Shown in pieces: positions 37,657-47,046 of a DNA stretch of 64,000 nucleotides. A model generated the notes under the pieces. It saw nothing but the letters and a program-made list of their open reading frames with translations, was not told the origin of the DNA and searched no databases. The DNA lies in contig NZ_QEKI01000006.1 of NCBI RefSeq assembly GCF_003096355.1, positions 1 to 64,000 of the forward strand, given 5' to 3'. The translations under genes and the position numbers were made by a program. The stretch's first letter is position 1. Each line of letters begins with the position of its first letter. This DNA comes from Pontibacter virosus (GTDB lineage Bacteria > Bacteroidota > Bacteroidia > Cytophagales > Hymenobacteraceae).

Positions 37657-38433
37657 ATGCGTATGACATCAGCAAGATGGTTGCTTAGCGGCAAAAAGGC
37701 CGTTGTAACGGGCGGATCCAAAGGGATAGGCGCCGCGATTGTAGAAGAGTTTATCGGGTTGGGCGCCGAGGTGCTGGCTGTGGCGCGCAAAGAAGACGAC
37801 CTGCAGCAGTTGCAGGCTAAGTTTCCGGAAGGATTAGAAGTTTTGGTAGCCGATGTAAGCACAACAGAAGGACGACAGGCCTTGCTCGATAAAGTCCATA
37901 CCTATTGGGGCAAGCTTGACATCCTGGTGAACAACGTAGGAACCAACATCCGCAAACCGGTAACAGATTATACACCGGAAGAATACGATTTTGTAATGAG
38001 TACGAACCTGCGTTCCGCTTTTGAGTTGAGTCGTAGCTTGTACCCCCTGCTGAAGGCCTCAGAACAAGGCAATATCATACAGGTGACTTCCGTAGCGGGC
38101 CTTACGCACGTGAAAACCGGTGCTATTTACGGCATGACCAAAGCGGCCCTTGTGCAACTTACCAAAAACCTGGCAGGGGAGTGGGCCGCCGATGGAATTC
38201 GTGTTAATGCAGTGGCCCCCTGGTACATCAGCACACCACTTGCCCAGACGGTGCTGCAGAACGAACAATACCTGCATGAAGTACTGGTCAGGACACCCAT
38301 GCGTGTGATTGGAAAGTCAGAGGATGTGGCAGGTGCGGTAGCCTTTCTATGCATGCCGGCAGCAGCCTATATCACCGGTCAGACGCTGGCCGTAGACGGT
38401 GGTTTTACAATCAATGGATTTCACCCTGCCTGA
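37657..38433 (+). CDS. SDR family oxidoreductase (tropinone reductase-like)
   Basis: 258 residues, one Rossmann domain. It has the cofactor motif [11 protein letters not shown], the NNVG motif ([14 protein letters not shown]), the catalytic Ser in QVTSVAGLT and the Tyr-x-x-x-Lys pair in [13 protein letters not shown], and ends with [14 protein letters not shown]. Residues after the first strand (VARKEDD) suggest NADP preference. The nearest named relatives I can place it with are tropinone reductase-like SDRs; the real substrate is unknown. It is the last gene of the three-gene set starting at 35464. Confidence 0.88.
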   Translation: MRMTSARWLLSGKKAVVTGGSKGIGAAIVEEFIGLGAEVLAVARKEDDLQQLQAKFPEGLEVLVADVSTTEGRQALLDKVHTYWGKLDILVNNVGTNIRKPVTDYTPEEYDFVMSTNLRSAFELSRSLYPLLKASEQGNIIQVTSVAGLTHVKTGAIYGMTKAALVQLTKNLAGEWAADGIRVNAVAPWYISTPLAQTVLQNEQYLHEVLVRTPMRVIGKSEDVAGAVAFLCMPAAAYITGQTLAVDGGFTINGFHPA

Positions 38434-38513
38434 GCCACAAAACAGGTATAATTCCGGTATTTCAGGTAGCTAAACTATACCCTGAAACGCTGGTTTATTA
38501 ATCCAAATTTTAC

Positions 38514-38521
38514 TACTTTTG
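38514..38521 (+). promoter_or_regulatory. Possible -7 element (TACTTTTG) for the small lipoprotein gene
   Basis: TACTTTTG fits TAnnTTTG and lies 59 bases before the ATG at 38581. No good TTTG is found at the expected -33 position. Confidence 0.45.
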
Positions 38522-38580
38522 TATGATTAGGATGCAGGAGCAAAACACCAATTTCGAGCGCTCTTCTTAACCCGATATGC

Positions 38581-38823
38581 ATGGCAAAAATCCGATTGCT
38601 TTTACTCTTCAGCACTTCTCTGCTGCTTCTAACTGTTTCATCCTGTAAACCCATGTGTCCGATCACTTCTTGTCAGGTTCGCATGGAACACTTGCATGGC
38701 GAACAGGAGTATCGCGGCCAACCCATTTACAAAAAGCAGAACCCTAAAATCGGCGAAAAACTGCCGAATCACAAAGGGGAGGTTCGCAAGCGTACCAACG
38801 ACAAGAGCCAGCGCAAGAATTAA
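38581..38823 (+). CDS. Small Cys-containing lipoprotein of unknown function
   Basis: 80 residues. The leader LLLLFSTSLLLLTVSSC ends in a plausible lipobox, leaving a mature chain of about 58 residues that begins CKPMCPITSCQVRMEHLHGE, with three cysteines within ten residues and a basic C-terminus rich in Lys, Arg and Asn. The cysteine spacing suggests a disulfide or metal site. It lies just before gyrA, with 67 bases between them. I do not recognise the family, but the signal peptide and upstream promoter argue that it is real. Confidence 0.7.
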   Translation: MAKIRLLLLFSTSLLLLTVSSCKPMCPITSCQVRMEHLHGEQEYRGQPIYKKQNPKIGEKLPNHKGEVRKRTNDKSQRKN

Positions 38824-38890
38824 TGAATATTACAGGCTTTTGCCTGATCAGTATATTATCCAACAAAAAACTATTATTTAGACCTTGAAC

Positions 38891-41443
38891 ATGAACGAAG
38901 GCGAACGAATAATACCGATCAACATTGAAGACGAGATGCGTGGTGCATACATCGATTACTCAATGTCTGTTATCATTTCCAGAGCCTTACCCGATGTGAG
39001 AGACGGCCTGAAGCCAGTGCACCGCCGTGTGCTGTACGGTATGTCCGAACTGGGGGTATCTTATAACAAATCCTATAAGAAGTCAGCCCGTATCGTAGGA
39101 GAGGTGCTGGGTAAGTACCACCCGCACGGTGATTCCTCGGTATACGAGACCATGGTGCGTATGGCACAGGAGTGGTCGCTGCGCTACCCACTGGTAGACG
39201 GCCAGGGTAACTACGGCTCCATAGACGGCGACTCGCCGGCTGCGATGCGTTACACGGAGGCCCGCCTCAAGCGCATTGCTGACGAGATTCTGGCCGACCT
39301 GGAGAAAAACACGGTGGACTTTGTGCCTAACTTCGATGACTCCCTGAAAGAGCCGTCTGTGATGCCTGCCAAGTTCCCGAACCTGCTCGTAAACGGCACG
39401 TCCGGTATCGCGGTAGGAATGGCGACTAACATGGCGCCGCACAACTTAACGGAAGTGATCAACGGAACGATCGCTTACATCGATAACAAAGAGATCACGG
39501 TAGCTGAACTGATGCACTATGTGACGGCCCCTGACTTCCCGACAGGTGGTATCATCCATGGTTATGATGGTGTAAAGGCTGCTTTCGAGACGGGTCGTGG
39601 TCGCGTACTGATGCGCGCGCGCGCCAATTTTGAGACAAATTCCGCTGGTAAGGAGCAGATCATCGTAACGGAAATTCCTTACATGGTGAACAAGGCTTCC
39701 CTGATCGAGAAGACCGCCGCCCTGATCAACGATAAGAAAATAGAAGGCATATCGGATCTGCGGGACGAGTCGGATCGTGACGGCATGCGCATCGTGTATG
39801 ACTTGAAGCGCGATGCTATACCTAACGTAGTACTCAACAACTTATACAAGTATACTGCTTTACAATCATCGTTTGGTGTCAACAACGTGGCCCTGGTAAA
39901 AGGCCGTCCGATGACGCTGAACCTGAAAGAGCTGATTCATTACTTCGTAGAGCACAGACACGAAGTAGTGATCCGCAGAACACAGTTCGAACTGGACGAA
40001 GCGAAGAAGCGCGCCCACATATTAGAAGGTTTGCTGATCGCCCTCGACAATCTGGACGAAGTGATCAACCTGATCCGTTCGTCGCGTGACCCGGAGATAG
40101 CCCGCAACGGCTTGATGGAGCGCTTTGCGCTATCAGAGATCCAGGCTCGTGCCATTCTTGATATGCGTCTGCAGCGCCTGACCGGTCTGGAGCGTGACAA
40201 GATTCAGGCAGAGTATGCTGAGATCATGAAACTGATCGACTACCTGACTTCTGTATTAAACGACGAAGGCCTGCGCATGCAGATCATCAAAGATGAGTTG
40301 AACGAAATAAAAGAGCGCTACGGTGACGGGCGCCGCACCAGCATCGAAGCCTCTACTGGCGATATCTCTTACGAGGACATGATTCCGGAAGAGAGTATGG
40401 TGATCACCATTTCGCATGAAGGCTATATCAAGCGCACGTCACTCAGCGAGTACCGTAGTCAGAGCCGTGGTGGCGTTGGGTCGAGAGGTGTAGCCGCATC
40501 TAAAGAGAGCGATTTCACAGAGCACCTTTTCGTGGCCAGCACGCACCATCACATGCTGTTCTTCACGGAGTTTGGTCGTGTGTTCTGGATGAAGGTATAC
40601 GAGATTCCGGAAGGAGGGAAGACCACCAAGGGACGCGCCATTCAGAACCTGATGAACATTGAGAAGGAAGATAAGATTCGTGCCGTAATCAATGTGCGTG
40701 ACCTCAAGAACCAGGATTTCGTACTGAACCACAACCTGGTATTCTGTACAGAAAAGGGCACGATCAAGAAGACCGTGCTGGAGGCTTATTCAAGACCACG
40801 TACCAACGGCATCAACGCGATTACGATTAACGAAGGCGACCGTTTGCTGGATGTTCAGCTTACAACCGGCAATAGCGAGATCATCATCGCACTGGGCTCT
40901 GGGCGTGCCATCCGTTTCAACGAGCATCAGGTTAGACCAATGGGTCGTAACGCTGCGGGCGTACGCGCCGTAACGCTGGCCGGACCGGACGACAAGGTTG
41001 TTGGTATGGTTTGTGTAGAGAACGAGAGCACGGAACTGCTGGTAGTTTCCGAAAACGGATTCGGTAAGCGTTCATTGCTGGAAGAATACCGTATAACGAA
41101 CCGCGGCGGAAAAGGTGTGAAAACCCTGAACGTGACGGATAAGACCGGTAAACTGGTGGCTATAAAAGGCGTGGTTGATACTGATGACCTGATGATCATC
41201 AACCGTTCAGGAATTACGATTCGTCTTCGCGTAGCTGATATCCGTGTGATTGGCCGTGCCACACAAGGTGTACGACTGATCAAACTGACAGAAGGCGACC
41301 AGATTTCGTCTGTAGCGAAAGTAGAGATGGAGAACGAAGAAGAAGTTGCTGAAGCTCTGATGGAGCAGTCAGAATTGAAGCCTGAGGACTCTCTACAGCC
41401 TGATACTCAGATAGATCCTGAAGTAGCTGAGGATGAAGTTTAA
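38891..41443 (+). CDS. gyrA: DNA gyrase subunit A
   Basis: 850 residues. With GyrB it introduces negative supercoils. ATG at 38891 is used; a TTG two codons earlier is less likely. The N-terminus [20 protein letters not shown] and the quinolone-resistance region ([17 protein letters not shown], with Ser and Glu at the E. coli 83 and 87 positions) precede the catalytic Tyr in [10 protein letters not shown]. The C-terminal beta-pinwheel starts near residue 495, but its GyrA box reads QSRGGVG instead of Q(R/K)RGG(R/K)G. A short acidic tail ([19 protein letters not shown]) ends the protein. ParC is a weaker alternative. Confidence 0.93.
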   Translation: MNEGERIIPINIEDEMRGAYIDYSMSVIISRALPDVRDGLKPVHRRVLYGMSELGVSYNKSYKKSARIVGEVLGKYHPHGDSSVYETMVRMAQEWSLRYPLVDGQGNYGSIDGDSPAAMRYTEARLKRIADEILADLEKNTVDFVPNFDDSLKEPSVMPAKFPNLLVNGTSGIAVGMATNMAPHNLTEVINGTIAYIDNKEITVAELMHYVTAPDFPTGGIIHGYDGVKAAFETGRGRVLMRARANFETNSAGKEQIIVTEIPYMVNKASLIEKTAALINDKKIEGISDLRDESDRDGMRIVYDLKRDAIPNVVLNNLYKYTALQSSFGVNNVALVKGRPMTLNLKELIHYFVEHRHEVVIRRTQFELDEAKKRAHILEGLLIALDNLDEVINLIRSSRDPEIARNGLMERFALSEIQARAILDMRLQRLTGLERDKIQAEYAEIMKLIDYLTSVLNDEGLRMQIIKDELNEIKERYGDGRRTSIEASTGDISYEDMIPEESMVITISHEGYIKRTSLSEYRSQSRGGVGSRGVAASKESDFTEHLFVASTHHHMLFFTEFGRVFWMKVYEIPEGGKTTKGRAIQNLMNIEKEDKIRAVINVRDLKNQDFVLNHNLVFCTEKGTIKKTVLEAYSRPRTNGINAITINEGDRLLDVQLTTGNSEIIIALGSGRAIRFNEHQVRPMGRNAAGVRAVTLAGPDDKVVGMVCVENESTELLVVSENGFGKRSLLEEYRITNRGGKGVKTLNVTDKTGKLVAIKGVVDTDDLMIINRSGITIRLRVADIRVIGRATQGVRLIKLTEGDQISSVAKVEMENEEEVAEALMEQSELKPEDSLQPDTQIDPEVAEDEV

Positions 41444-41512
41444 TCCGTAAATGGAATTATATTTTATTTATTAATCGTTTAACAAACAAACAAAAACCAA
41501 TCTCTGAATAGT

Positions 41513-42646
41513 ATGAAAAAAATACTGATGACAGCCATGGCAGCCGTAAGCGTTCAGGTTGCTGTCGCTCAGAATTCGGCCGTGAACAGCGCCGTGCTCA
41601 ACCATAAGAACGGCACGCTGGACAAAGCGCTGGCTGACATTAACAAAGCAACTGAGCATAAAAAGACGCAGGATAAAGCGAAGACCTGGTTCTATCACGG
41701 TGTAATCAACCAGGACCTGATCGGTCACCCGATCTATGGCAAACTGGCTACTGAGGAAACACCAGAAGTGGCGCTCGCCTCATTCAACAAAACGCTTGAA
41801 ATTGACGGTGAAAACGGTCAGTTCGGTAAAATGGTGCCTGAGCGTATGGAGTTGCTTTATGGTCAGATCCTGAACCAGGCCGTGGAATTCCACAATAGCC
41901 AGGACTGGGACAATGCCATTGCCAAGTATGACATGGCTTCCAAGATTAATCCGAAAGATACAACCGCTGTATTGTATGCAGCTTACGCTTCAACAGCGAA
42001 GCAAGACTACGCCTCAGCAGTAAAGTATTATGATCAGTTGATCGGTATTGGTCACACAACAGAGGATGTTTACAAAAACAAAATTCAGCTGCAGCAGGCC
42101 ATCGAAGCAAGCGACGATGAGGTAATGGCTTCTATCGCTGCTGGCTTGGAGAAGCACCCGAACAGTGTATACCTGATGCAGGAAGAACTGCGTTACTACC
42201 TGAAAAACGACCGTGCTGACGAGGCCATGGCGAAGCTGGACAAAGCGATCGAAGCAGATCCTAAGAACGCCAGCCTGTATGCGGTGCGCGGCAACCTGGA
42301 AGAGCGTAAAGGAAACATCGACGCTGCTTACACTAACTACAAGAAAGCAGTAGAAGTAGATCCAAATAACTTCGACGGATTCTTCAACCTGGGTGTACTC
42401 GAGTACAACAAGGGTAGTGAATTCAACAACAAGGCTGCTAAGATGGACTACGCTACTTACAAGAAGAAAGGTCCGGCTCTGGAGAAGCAGGCTATCAAGC
42501 ACTACGAAGCTTCGCTGCCTTACTTCGAAAAAGCCCTTGAGATTCAGCCAGAAGATCAGGCAACACTTGCCAACCTGCAGCGTGTTTATACGCGTCTGAA
42601 GCGTACTGCTGATGCAGAGAGAATCGGTAAGAAATTGAAGAACTAA
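41513..42646 (+). CDS. Exported TPR protein
   Basis: 377 residues. The signal peptide MKKILMTAMAAVSVQVAVAQ is followed by tetratricopeptide helices throughout: the clearest repeats are WDNAIAKYDMASKINPKDTT, DEAMAKLDKAIEADPKNAS, DAAYTNYKKAVEVDPNNFD and PYFEKALEIQPEDQA. Such periplasmic TPR proteins act as scaffolds in Bacteroidota; no enzymatic motif is present. It is 66 bases downstream of gyrA and has its own terminator. Confidence 0.88.
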   Translation: MKKILMTAMAAVSVQVAVAQNSAVNSAVLNHKNGTLDKALADINKATEHKKTQDKAKTWFYHGVINQDLIGHPIYGKLATEETPEVALASFNKTLEIDGENGQFGKMVPERMELLYGQILNQAVEFHNSQDWDNAIAKYDMASKINPKDTTAVLYAAYASTAKQDYASAVKYYDQLIGIGHTTEDVYKNKIQLQQAIEASDDEVMASIAAGLEKHPNSVYLMQEELRYYLKNDRADEAMAKLDKAIEADPKNASLYAVRGNLEERKGNIDAAYTNYKKAVEVDPNNFDGFFNLGVLEYNKGSEFNNKAAKMDYATYKKKGPALEKQAIKHYEASLPYFEKALEIQPEDQATLANLQRVYTRLKRTADAERIGKKLKN

Positions 42647-42664
42647 TCTTCATAGATACTAAAT

Positions 42665-42700
42665 TAAAAAGGGAGTCCAATACGGGCTCCCTTTTTTTGT
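42665..42700. terminator. Terminator between convergent genes
   Basis: AAAAAGGGAG and CTCCCTTTTTTT form a stem with an 11-base loop; A and T runs on both sides let it serve the TPR gene (+) and the lipoprotein gene (-). Confidence 0.8.
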
Positions 42701-42711
42701 TGCTTTCTTAT

Positions 42712-44001
42712 TTACAAGCTCTTTGTGAACCGTGTAAATTCCTTCAAGCCTTTCTTCTTCATACCCTCCGGATCGAACAAGTAATCTAAAAAGGATTGAT
42801 AGGTATAGCTAGTTGCCTTCGACCATTGAACCGAATTGAGCCTTAGCACACTTAAATCTTTGTCTTTGAGTAAGATGGACTTCTGTAAACTTTGCTGGTA
42901 GGCCTTCACGTTGAACGATTTTGATTCGTCCGGTAAAGTGACAAGCCAGGCTGCATTGAGTTTGTTTCTGTCTGTCGTAAACCAGTTCAGCGTATAGTTG
43001 GTCGGTTTATCCTGTCCAGTAGTGATCTGTAGAATTTCAGGATTGGTAGTCCCAACCGTAAAGTCAGGTTCTTTCAGGAAGGAAAGATCTGTCGGAATTT
43101 CCTCCGTCAACTTATAGTAATTGAGTTCATTGTTTACTGAATTCCTAAAAGTGAGGCTGAGTTCAAAACTCTCAAACAGAGCAGGAGGGACCATCAAGTC
43201 ATGTTTAATAGGGTTGATCAGATTATGACTCGTTTTAGCTTTTACTGAATTGTATACTTGGAGTGGATTGACGTAATTACCTGTATTATGGTAGCCGTTT
43301 AGATTGGCATAATGCAGCAAAAGTCCGTTTGGCTTTACAAAATCATGCATTTCGAGCGTGCCTGCTGTTGAATAATCTACGGTTACATCAAAGTCATTGG
43401 CTGCGCTATAAATGTATTTTCCTAAGTCTGGCAGTAACAAATAGGTATAGTTATTAGGGAATATTCTTGTATAAGAACCGATTTGAATGTCACGGGACTG
43501 GCTGGATGTACCTGCCGTATAGCTGCCTAACAGAGTTGAGTGGAATGAAAAACCACCATAATTATAAGGTAGATTAGTATAGCGAACTTTACTGTTCAGC
43601 GTGGTTTCTTCATTATAGGTATTCACTGAGTAGTTCAGATTCTCGTTAAGCATCCATTTATCGGGGTTAACTCCTGTATACGTCCTGATCAAATGGTAGT
43701 CAGGTCCCTGAATGCTTTCGTTACTTGTAATGGTTGTTACATCAAAGGTTTGGTCATCAGTCTTCAGTTTGATCCAATGTGTTTCAGATGCTGTTAGCAA
43801 GGTGTCGAGGAGAACAGAACCATTTTCTTGCGCTACAATCAGCTCAAATTCTGCTGTGTTGATGTAGGCGGGCTTAAAAGACAAGGTGAATTCAAATGTG
43901 GCAAGCTCTGGAGAAGTTTCGGGTTTCGGTTCAACTTCAGTTTTAGAGCAACCGAAGGTTAAAAGAGACGCAATCCAGATAGCGCTTAATCTAGTTTTCA
44001 T
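42712..44001 (-). CDS. Large lipoprotein of unknown function
   Basis: 429 residues. The signal peptide ends in a lipobox (SLLTFGC, Cys at about 18), followed by a Pro/Glu linker (KTEVEPKPETSPE) and a long, mostly beta chain rich in Asn, Tyr and Thr with no cysteines and no motif I know. Base composition is more AT-rich than neighbouring genes. A lipid-anchored surface protein is likely. It is separated from the next upstream gene by 191 bases that hold a 13-base inverted repeat. Confidence 0.7.
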   Translation of the reverse strand: MKTRLSAIWIASLLTFGCSKTEVEPKPETSPELATFEFTLSFKPAYINTAEFELIVAQENGSVLLDTLLTASETHWIKLKTDDQTFDVTTITSNESIQGPDYHLIRTYTGVNPDKWMLNENLNYSVNTYNEETTLNSKVRYTNLPYNYGGFSFHSTLLGSYTAGTSSQSRDIQIGSYTRIFPNNYTYLLLPDLGKYIYSAANDFDVTVDYSTAGTLEMHDFVKPNGLLLHYANLNGYHNTGNYVNPLQVYNSVKAKTSHNLINPIKHDLMVPPALFESFELSLTFRNSVNNELNYYKLTEEIPTDLSFLKEPDFTVGTTNPEILQITTGQDKPTNYTLNWFTTDRNKLNAAWLVTLPDESKSFNVKAYQQSLQKSILLKDKDLSVLRLNSVQWSKATSYTYQSFLDYLFDPEGMKKKGLKEFTRFTKSL

Positions 44002-44071
44002 GTGATGGGTGAATGGTATAGAGTTATACTGATAAGGTGAATTTACGGAAATACAGGGCTAGCCATATTTA

Positions 44072-44164
44072 CTACTTAACATAATATAAATTATAAGACT
44101 GATTATATACGAGCATTTATACTCTATAATAAGTGTCACTGATAATATACTTTATGTTAAGTAG
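44072..44164. repeat. 13-base inverted repeat enclosing a 67-base AT-rich segment
   Basis: CTACTTAACATAA at 44072-44084 and TTATGTTAAGTAG at 44152-44164 are exact reverse complements. The enclosed bases are very AT-rich. It lies between two - strand genes; no target duplication is evident beside it. Confidence 0.75.
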
Positions 44165-44192
44165 CTGTATTTTCATGACTAGCTTAGATTGC

Positions 44193-45581
44193 TTACAACT
44201 TCCTTGATCTGATTCTGATTAAGGCTTCCTGTAGCCAATCTTTCGGTGTGTTATTTTGTTTAGCCAGTTTGATAGCGTTCTGTATGTTTGCTTCAGCTTC
44301 TTTAAAATCCTCCAATCGGTAAAGCAAAAGCGCATAGGTATGGTAATAGGCAACTGTCGGATCTAAGTCCACTGTGCGCTTACTCCAATCTGCCGCATTG
44401 GTCAAGGCTGTTTTATTTTTGGTGCCGGTCTGGTACATGTAGTATGCAGCATTGTTCAACTCCATGGTATAGGAACTTGGCGCCGCTTCAATTCGTGTTA
44501 CCACTTTGGTCTCTGTGGTCTGGCCGGCTTCTCTCATATTTTCGGCCATGGCTGCTCCAGGCGCTATGCGTGCTTGTTGCCGCTGCTTTTCAGAGGTTAC
44601 AATTTTGGCAGCAGAGTCCTGTGGTATAGCCATAAAGTAACGGTTATAGTAAACGATAGCATTCGGAATGTAATTTGCTGTATCCTTGGTGCTTCTATAG
44701 AAACTAAGCATGTTACTCAGATACGTTCGCTGTCCACGGGCTGTATCATTGTTCCAGGTGCTTCTTGCAAAGCTAGCGCCGCGCTCTGCCATACTTCTAT
44801 CTTTCGTTTCAATGGCATTCCGCATAGTATTGACAATGATCTTGTTATTAATCTCCACCCGCTTTGCATAAGGCAATGAGCTATACAGGCTGTCTACAAG
44901 TTTCTGGTTTTGGCGGGCATACCGGTGCGCCTGACTACCCACCAGCGGACCAAATTCGAAAATAAAGATGACTTCTGAGAAAGATGCTATACCTGACTCT
45001 GATAAACTACCAGCATAAGCGTCCAGTAATTTTGCATCGGGCTCCACTCCCATTTCCTTATGCAAAATCAGATATTGCCTTAAAAAATCGGTATCCCTCC
45101 GTCCCTTCTCAAATTCCTGCTGAAAATGACTTAAGTTGTGTGTACTGTTTTGCTTGTCCTGAAATGCTTTAATGTCGTCGAGGTAGCGTTGAGGCGAGGA
45201 ATAATTTCCGTGGTTACGGTGTATCAGAATGCCATCTGAGTTCAGGTATAGGAATGTCGGAAATGCCCGAATGCTGTACTTAGTGGCCAGAAGATTGCCT
45301 GCCGTAGATCTGTAGCGAGCTTTGAAATTGACGAACTGGGTGTTGTAGGCCTCTGTAACCTGCGGATGTTCAAGCCCCGATCCTATCATTTGTTCACGCA
45401 TTTGCCTGGGAACATCTTTGGATATTTCGGGACCGGAAACGAGTATAAAAACTGGTTTTTGTAGTTGCTGTGCCTTAACTAAGACCGCATCCAATGAATC
45501 TAGCTCAAAATTGATTTGCTGAGAGTAGGCACTCTGATAGCTAAGGACAAATAAAAAGAAGAGAACAAAGTATGTTTTCAT
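44193..45581 (-). CDS. Exported thioredoxin-fold protein with C-terminal helical/TPR region
   Basis: 462 residues. The signal peptide is KTYFVLFFLFVLSYQSAYSQ. Residues about 25-145 have a thioredoxin-like pattern: KPVFILVSG strand, then the cis-Pro strand IRAFPTFLYLNSDG. The active-site CxxC is missing; that position reads GPEISK. The remainder is helical and ends with TPR-like repeats (NAADWSKRTVDLDPTVAYY, DFKEAEANIQNAIKLAKQN). It may be a periplasmic binding or chaperone-type protein rather than a redox enzyme. The function is not known. Confidence 0.75.
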   Translation of the reverse strand: MKTYFVLFFLFVLSYQSAYSQQINFELDSLDAVLVKAQQLQKPVFILVSGPEISKDVPRQMREQMIGSGLEHPQVTEAYNTQFVNFKARYRSTAGNLLATKYSIRAFPTFLYLNSDGILIHRNHGNYSSPQRYLDDIKAFQDKQNSTHNLSHFQQEFEKGRRDTDFLRQYLILHKEMGVEPDAKLLDAYAGSLSESGIASFSEVIFIFEFGPLVGSQAHRYARQNQKLVDSLYSSLPYAKRVEINNKIIVNTMRNAIETKDRSMAERGASFARSTWNNDTARGQRTYLSNMLSFYRSTKDTANYIPNAIVYYNRYFMAIPQDSAAKIVTSEKQRQQARIAPGAAMAENMREAGQTTETKVVTRIEAAPSSYTMELNNAAYYMYQTGTKNKTALTNAADWSKRTVDLDPTVAYYHTYALLLYRLEDFKEAEANIQNAIKLAKQNNTPKDWLQEALIRIRSRKL

Positions 45582-45669
45582 GCTATAATTAAGATCGTGT
45601 GTTTATTCTCTTAAATATAGCTAAAACAATATAATGAAGGGTTATTTGAATTCAATATATCTCTGATTA

Positions 45670-45706
45670 TAAAAAAAAGTAGCCAGAGATGGTGTCTGGC
45701 TACTTT
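45670..45706 (-). terminator. Terminator of the holin-like gene
   Basis: On the - strand AGTAGCCAGA pairs with TCTGGCTACT and is followed by a run of eight T. Confidence 0.85.
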
Positions 45707-45725
45707 CCATACCTATTGAATATCG

Positions 45726-46160
45726 TTAAACGAGTCGGATTGTATTTTCTCCTATGTTCTCTGACTGAGCTAAATACTGCTCCAGCTTTGGCTTATTATC
45801 GAGCTTCGCATATTCCTCGTCTCCACCCCTTGCCCAGCCAAGCAGCGCCAGGGCTATGGCTGTTGCGATGGCAATAACAAAGGCTGGCCACCAACCATCT
45901 ACTTTAAAATTGCCCACCAGCTTATCAACCAGCTTGATCATCAAAGCCGTAACGATCAATCCTATAATGGCTTCGAGCAGAAAAAATGAAACCAGATTAA
46001 GTATACCACGCAGCAGCCAACCGACAGTCGCATTGAACAGACCAATCAGGAAAGCCACCCATAGAGCCGTCAGAAAGCTCTTCACGTGCACTTGTGGCAG
46101 TGCATAGGCAAGCAACAGAATAACACCAGCGCTTACCAGTAAATTGAGTATAAAGTCCAT
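45726..46160 (-). CDS. Phage-holin-family (superfamily IV-type) membrane protein
   Basis: 144 residues with four hydrophobic helices in the first 110 residues (LNLLVSAGVILLLAYALP, ALWVAFLIGLFNATVGWLL, SFFLLEAIIGLIVTALMI, WWPAFVIAIATAIALALLGW) and a short charged tail. It matches the small four-helix family PF04020, named after a mycobacteriophage holin but common as a chromosomal gene of unknown role in bacteria. No other phage gene is nearby, so this is not evidence of a prophage. Confidence 0.8.
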   Translation of the reverse strand: MDFILNLLVSAGVILLLAYALPQVHVKSFLTALWVAFLIGLFNATVGWLLRGILNLVSFFLLEAIIGLIVTALMIKLVDKLVGNFKVDGWWPAFVIAIATAIALALLGWARGGDEEYAKLDNKPKLEQYLAQSENIGENTIRLV

Positions 46161-46253
46161 AATTTGTAGTGATTTAGTGACATTTTTTTGTCCTAATACG
46201 GATACAAACTTTTATGGATATTTTCTGTTAAAAAATCTTATTGAATTGGCTTG

Positions 46254-46937
46254 TTACTGCTGCTTCAAGTAACTGTCCTTCAGCTTACTACGGAAAGCAT
46301 CTTCAAACTTCACAACCTTCGGATAGGCAATAGATCTGACGTAGGGGTCGTCAGGATTATTACGGTAATAATCCTGATGATAGTCTTCCGCAATCCAAAA
46401 TTTGCCAGCTGGTTTGAGTTCCGTAACGATCCTGTTCCGGAATGTGCCGGCATCCTCCAGAGCGCGCATGTAGGTGCGGGCCTGGTTTCGCTGCTGGTCA
46501 TCATGAAAGTAAATGGCTGATCGGTACTGCTTGCCTACGTCGGGTCCCTGCCGATTTAAAGTGGTCGGGTCGTGTGTGGCAAAAAACACCTCCAGCAGTT
46601 CCCGGTACGTGATGACATCGGGCCTGTACCAAATGCGTACTGCCTCGGCATGGCTCGTTCTTCCATTGCTAACCTGTTCGTAGGTAGGTTGTGCTTCACC
46701 CCCACCTGTATAACCCGATTCTACACGGTCCACGCCCTTGAGTCTCTCAAAATAGGCTTCCGTACACCAGAAACAGCCACCGGCAAAAGTTGCTTTAGTA
46801 AGCCCGAGGGTATCCGGGCTATCGCCGTAGCTGTAAGCACTTTGCTGCAAAAAAGTACGTTGCTCCCCTCCGGATTCGGTGCATCTCCAGAGCAACAGTA
46901 AAAATGGGATTAAAAGATATGTATATTTTCGAACCAT
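46254..46937 (-). CDS. msrA: Peptide methionine-S-sulfoxide reductase, exported
   Basis: 227 residues from the ATG at 46937; a TTG three codons earlier is less likely. A hydrophobic leader ending LLLLWRC looks like a lipobox, so the enzyme is probably anchored in the periplasm or outer membrane. The catalytic motif is GGCFWCTEAYF; other conserved parts are VESGYTGG, SHAEAVRIWY, FFATHDPTTLNRQGPDVG and AEDYHQDYY. It repairs oxidised methionine in exported proteins. No MsrB domain is fused and no msrB gene is adjacent. Confidence 0.92.
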   Translation of the reverse strand: MVRKYTYLLIPFLLLLWRCTESGGEQRTFLQQSAYSYGDSPDTLGLTKATFAGGCFWCTEAYFERLKGVDRVESGYTGGGEAQPTYEQVSNGRTSHAEAVRIWYRPDVITYRELLEVFFATHDPTTLNRQGPDVGKQYRSAIYFHDDQQRNQARTYMRALEDAGTFRNRIVTELKPAGKFWIAEDYHQDYYRNNPDDPYVRSIAYPKVVKFEDAFRSKLKDSYLKQQ

Positions 46938-46964
46938 ACGCCACAAGCCTTATTATTGGCTACG

Positions 46965-46972
46965 CAAAATTA
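46965..46972 (-). promoter_or_regulatory. Possible -7 element (TAATTTTG) of msrA
   Basis: On the - strand TAATTTTG fits TAnnTTTG and ends 27 bases before the msrA ATG. There is no clear -33 TTTG. Confidence 0.4.
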
Positions 46973-47046
46973 ACCGCTCGGTATAGGTTTTTGTTAAAAA
47001 TTTCCACGTCCCCAGTTAACGCGAGCGCTTATGGTTTATCTGGAGG

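Noticed and set aside
45726..46160. Prophage signal from the holin-family gene
   Set aside because: No integrase, capsid, terminase or lysin gene is nearby; this four-helix family is widespread as a chromosomal gene.
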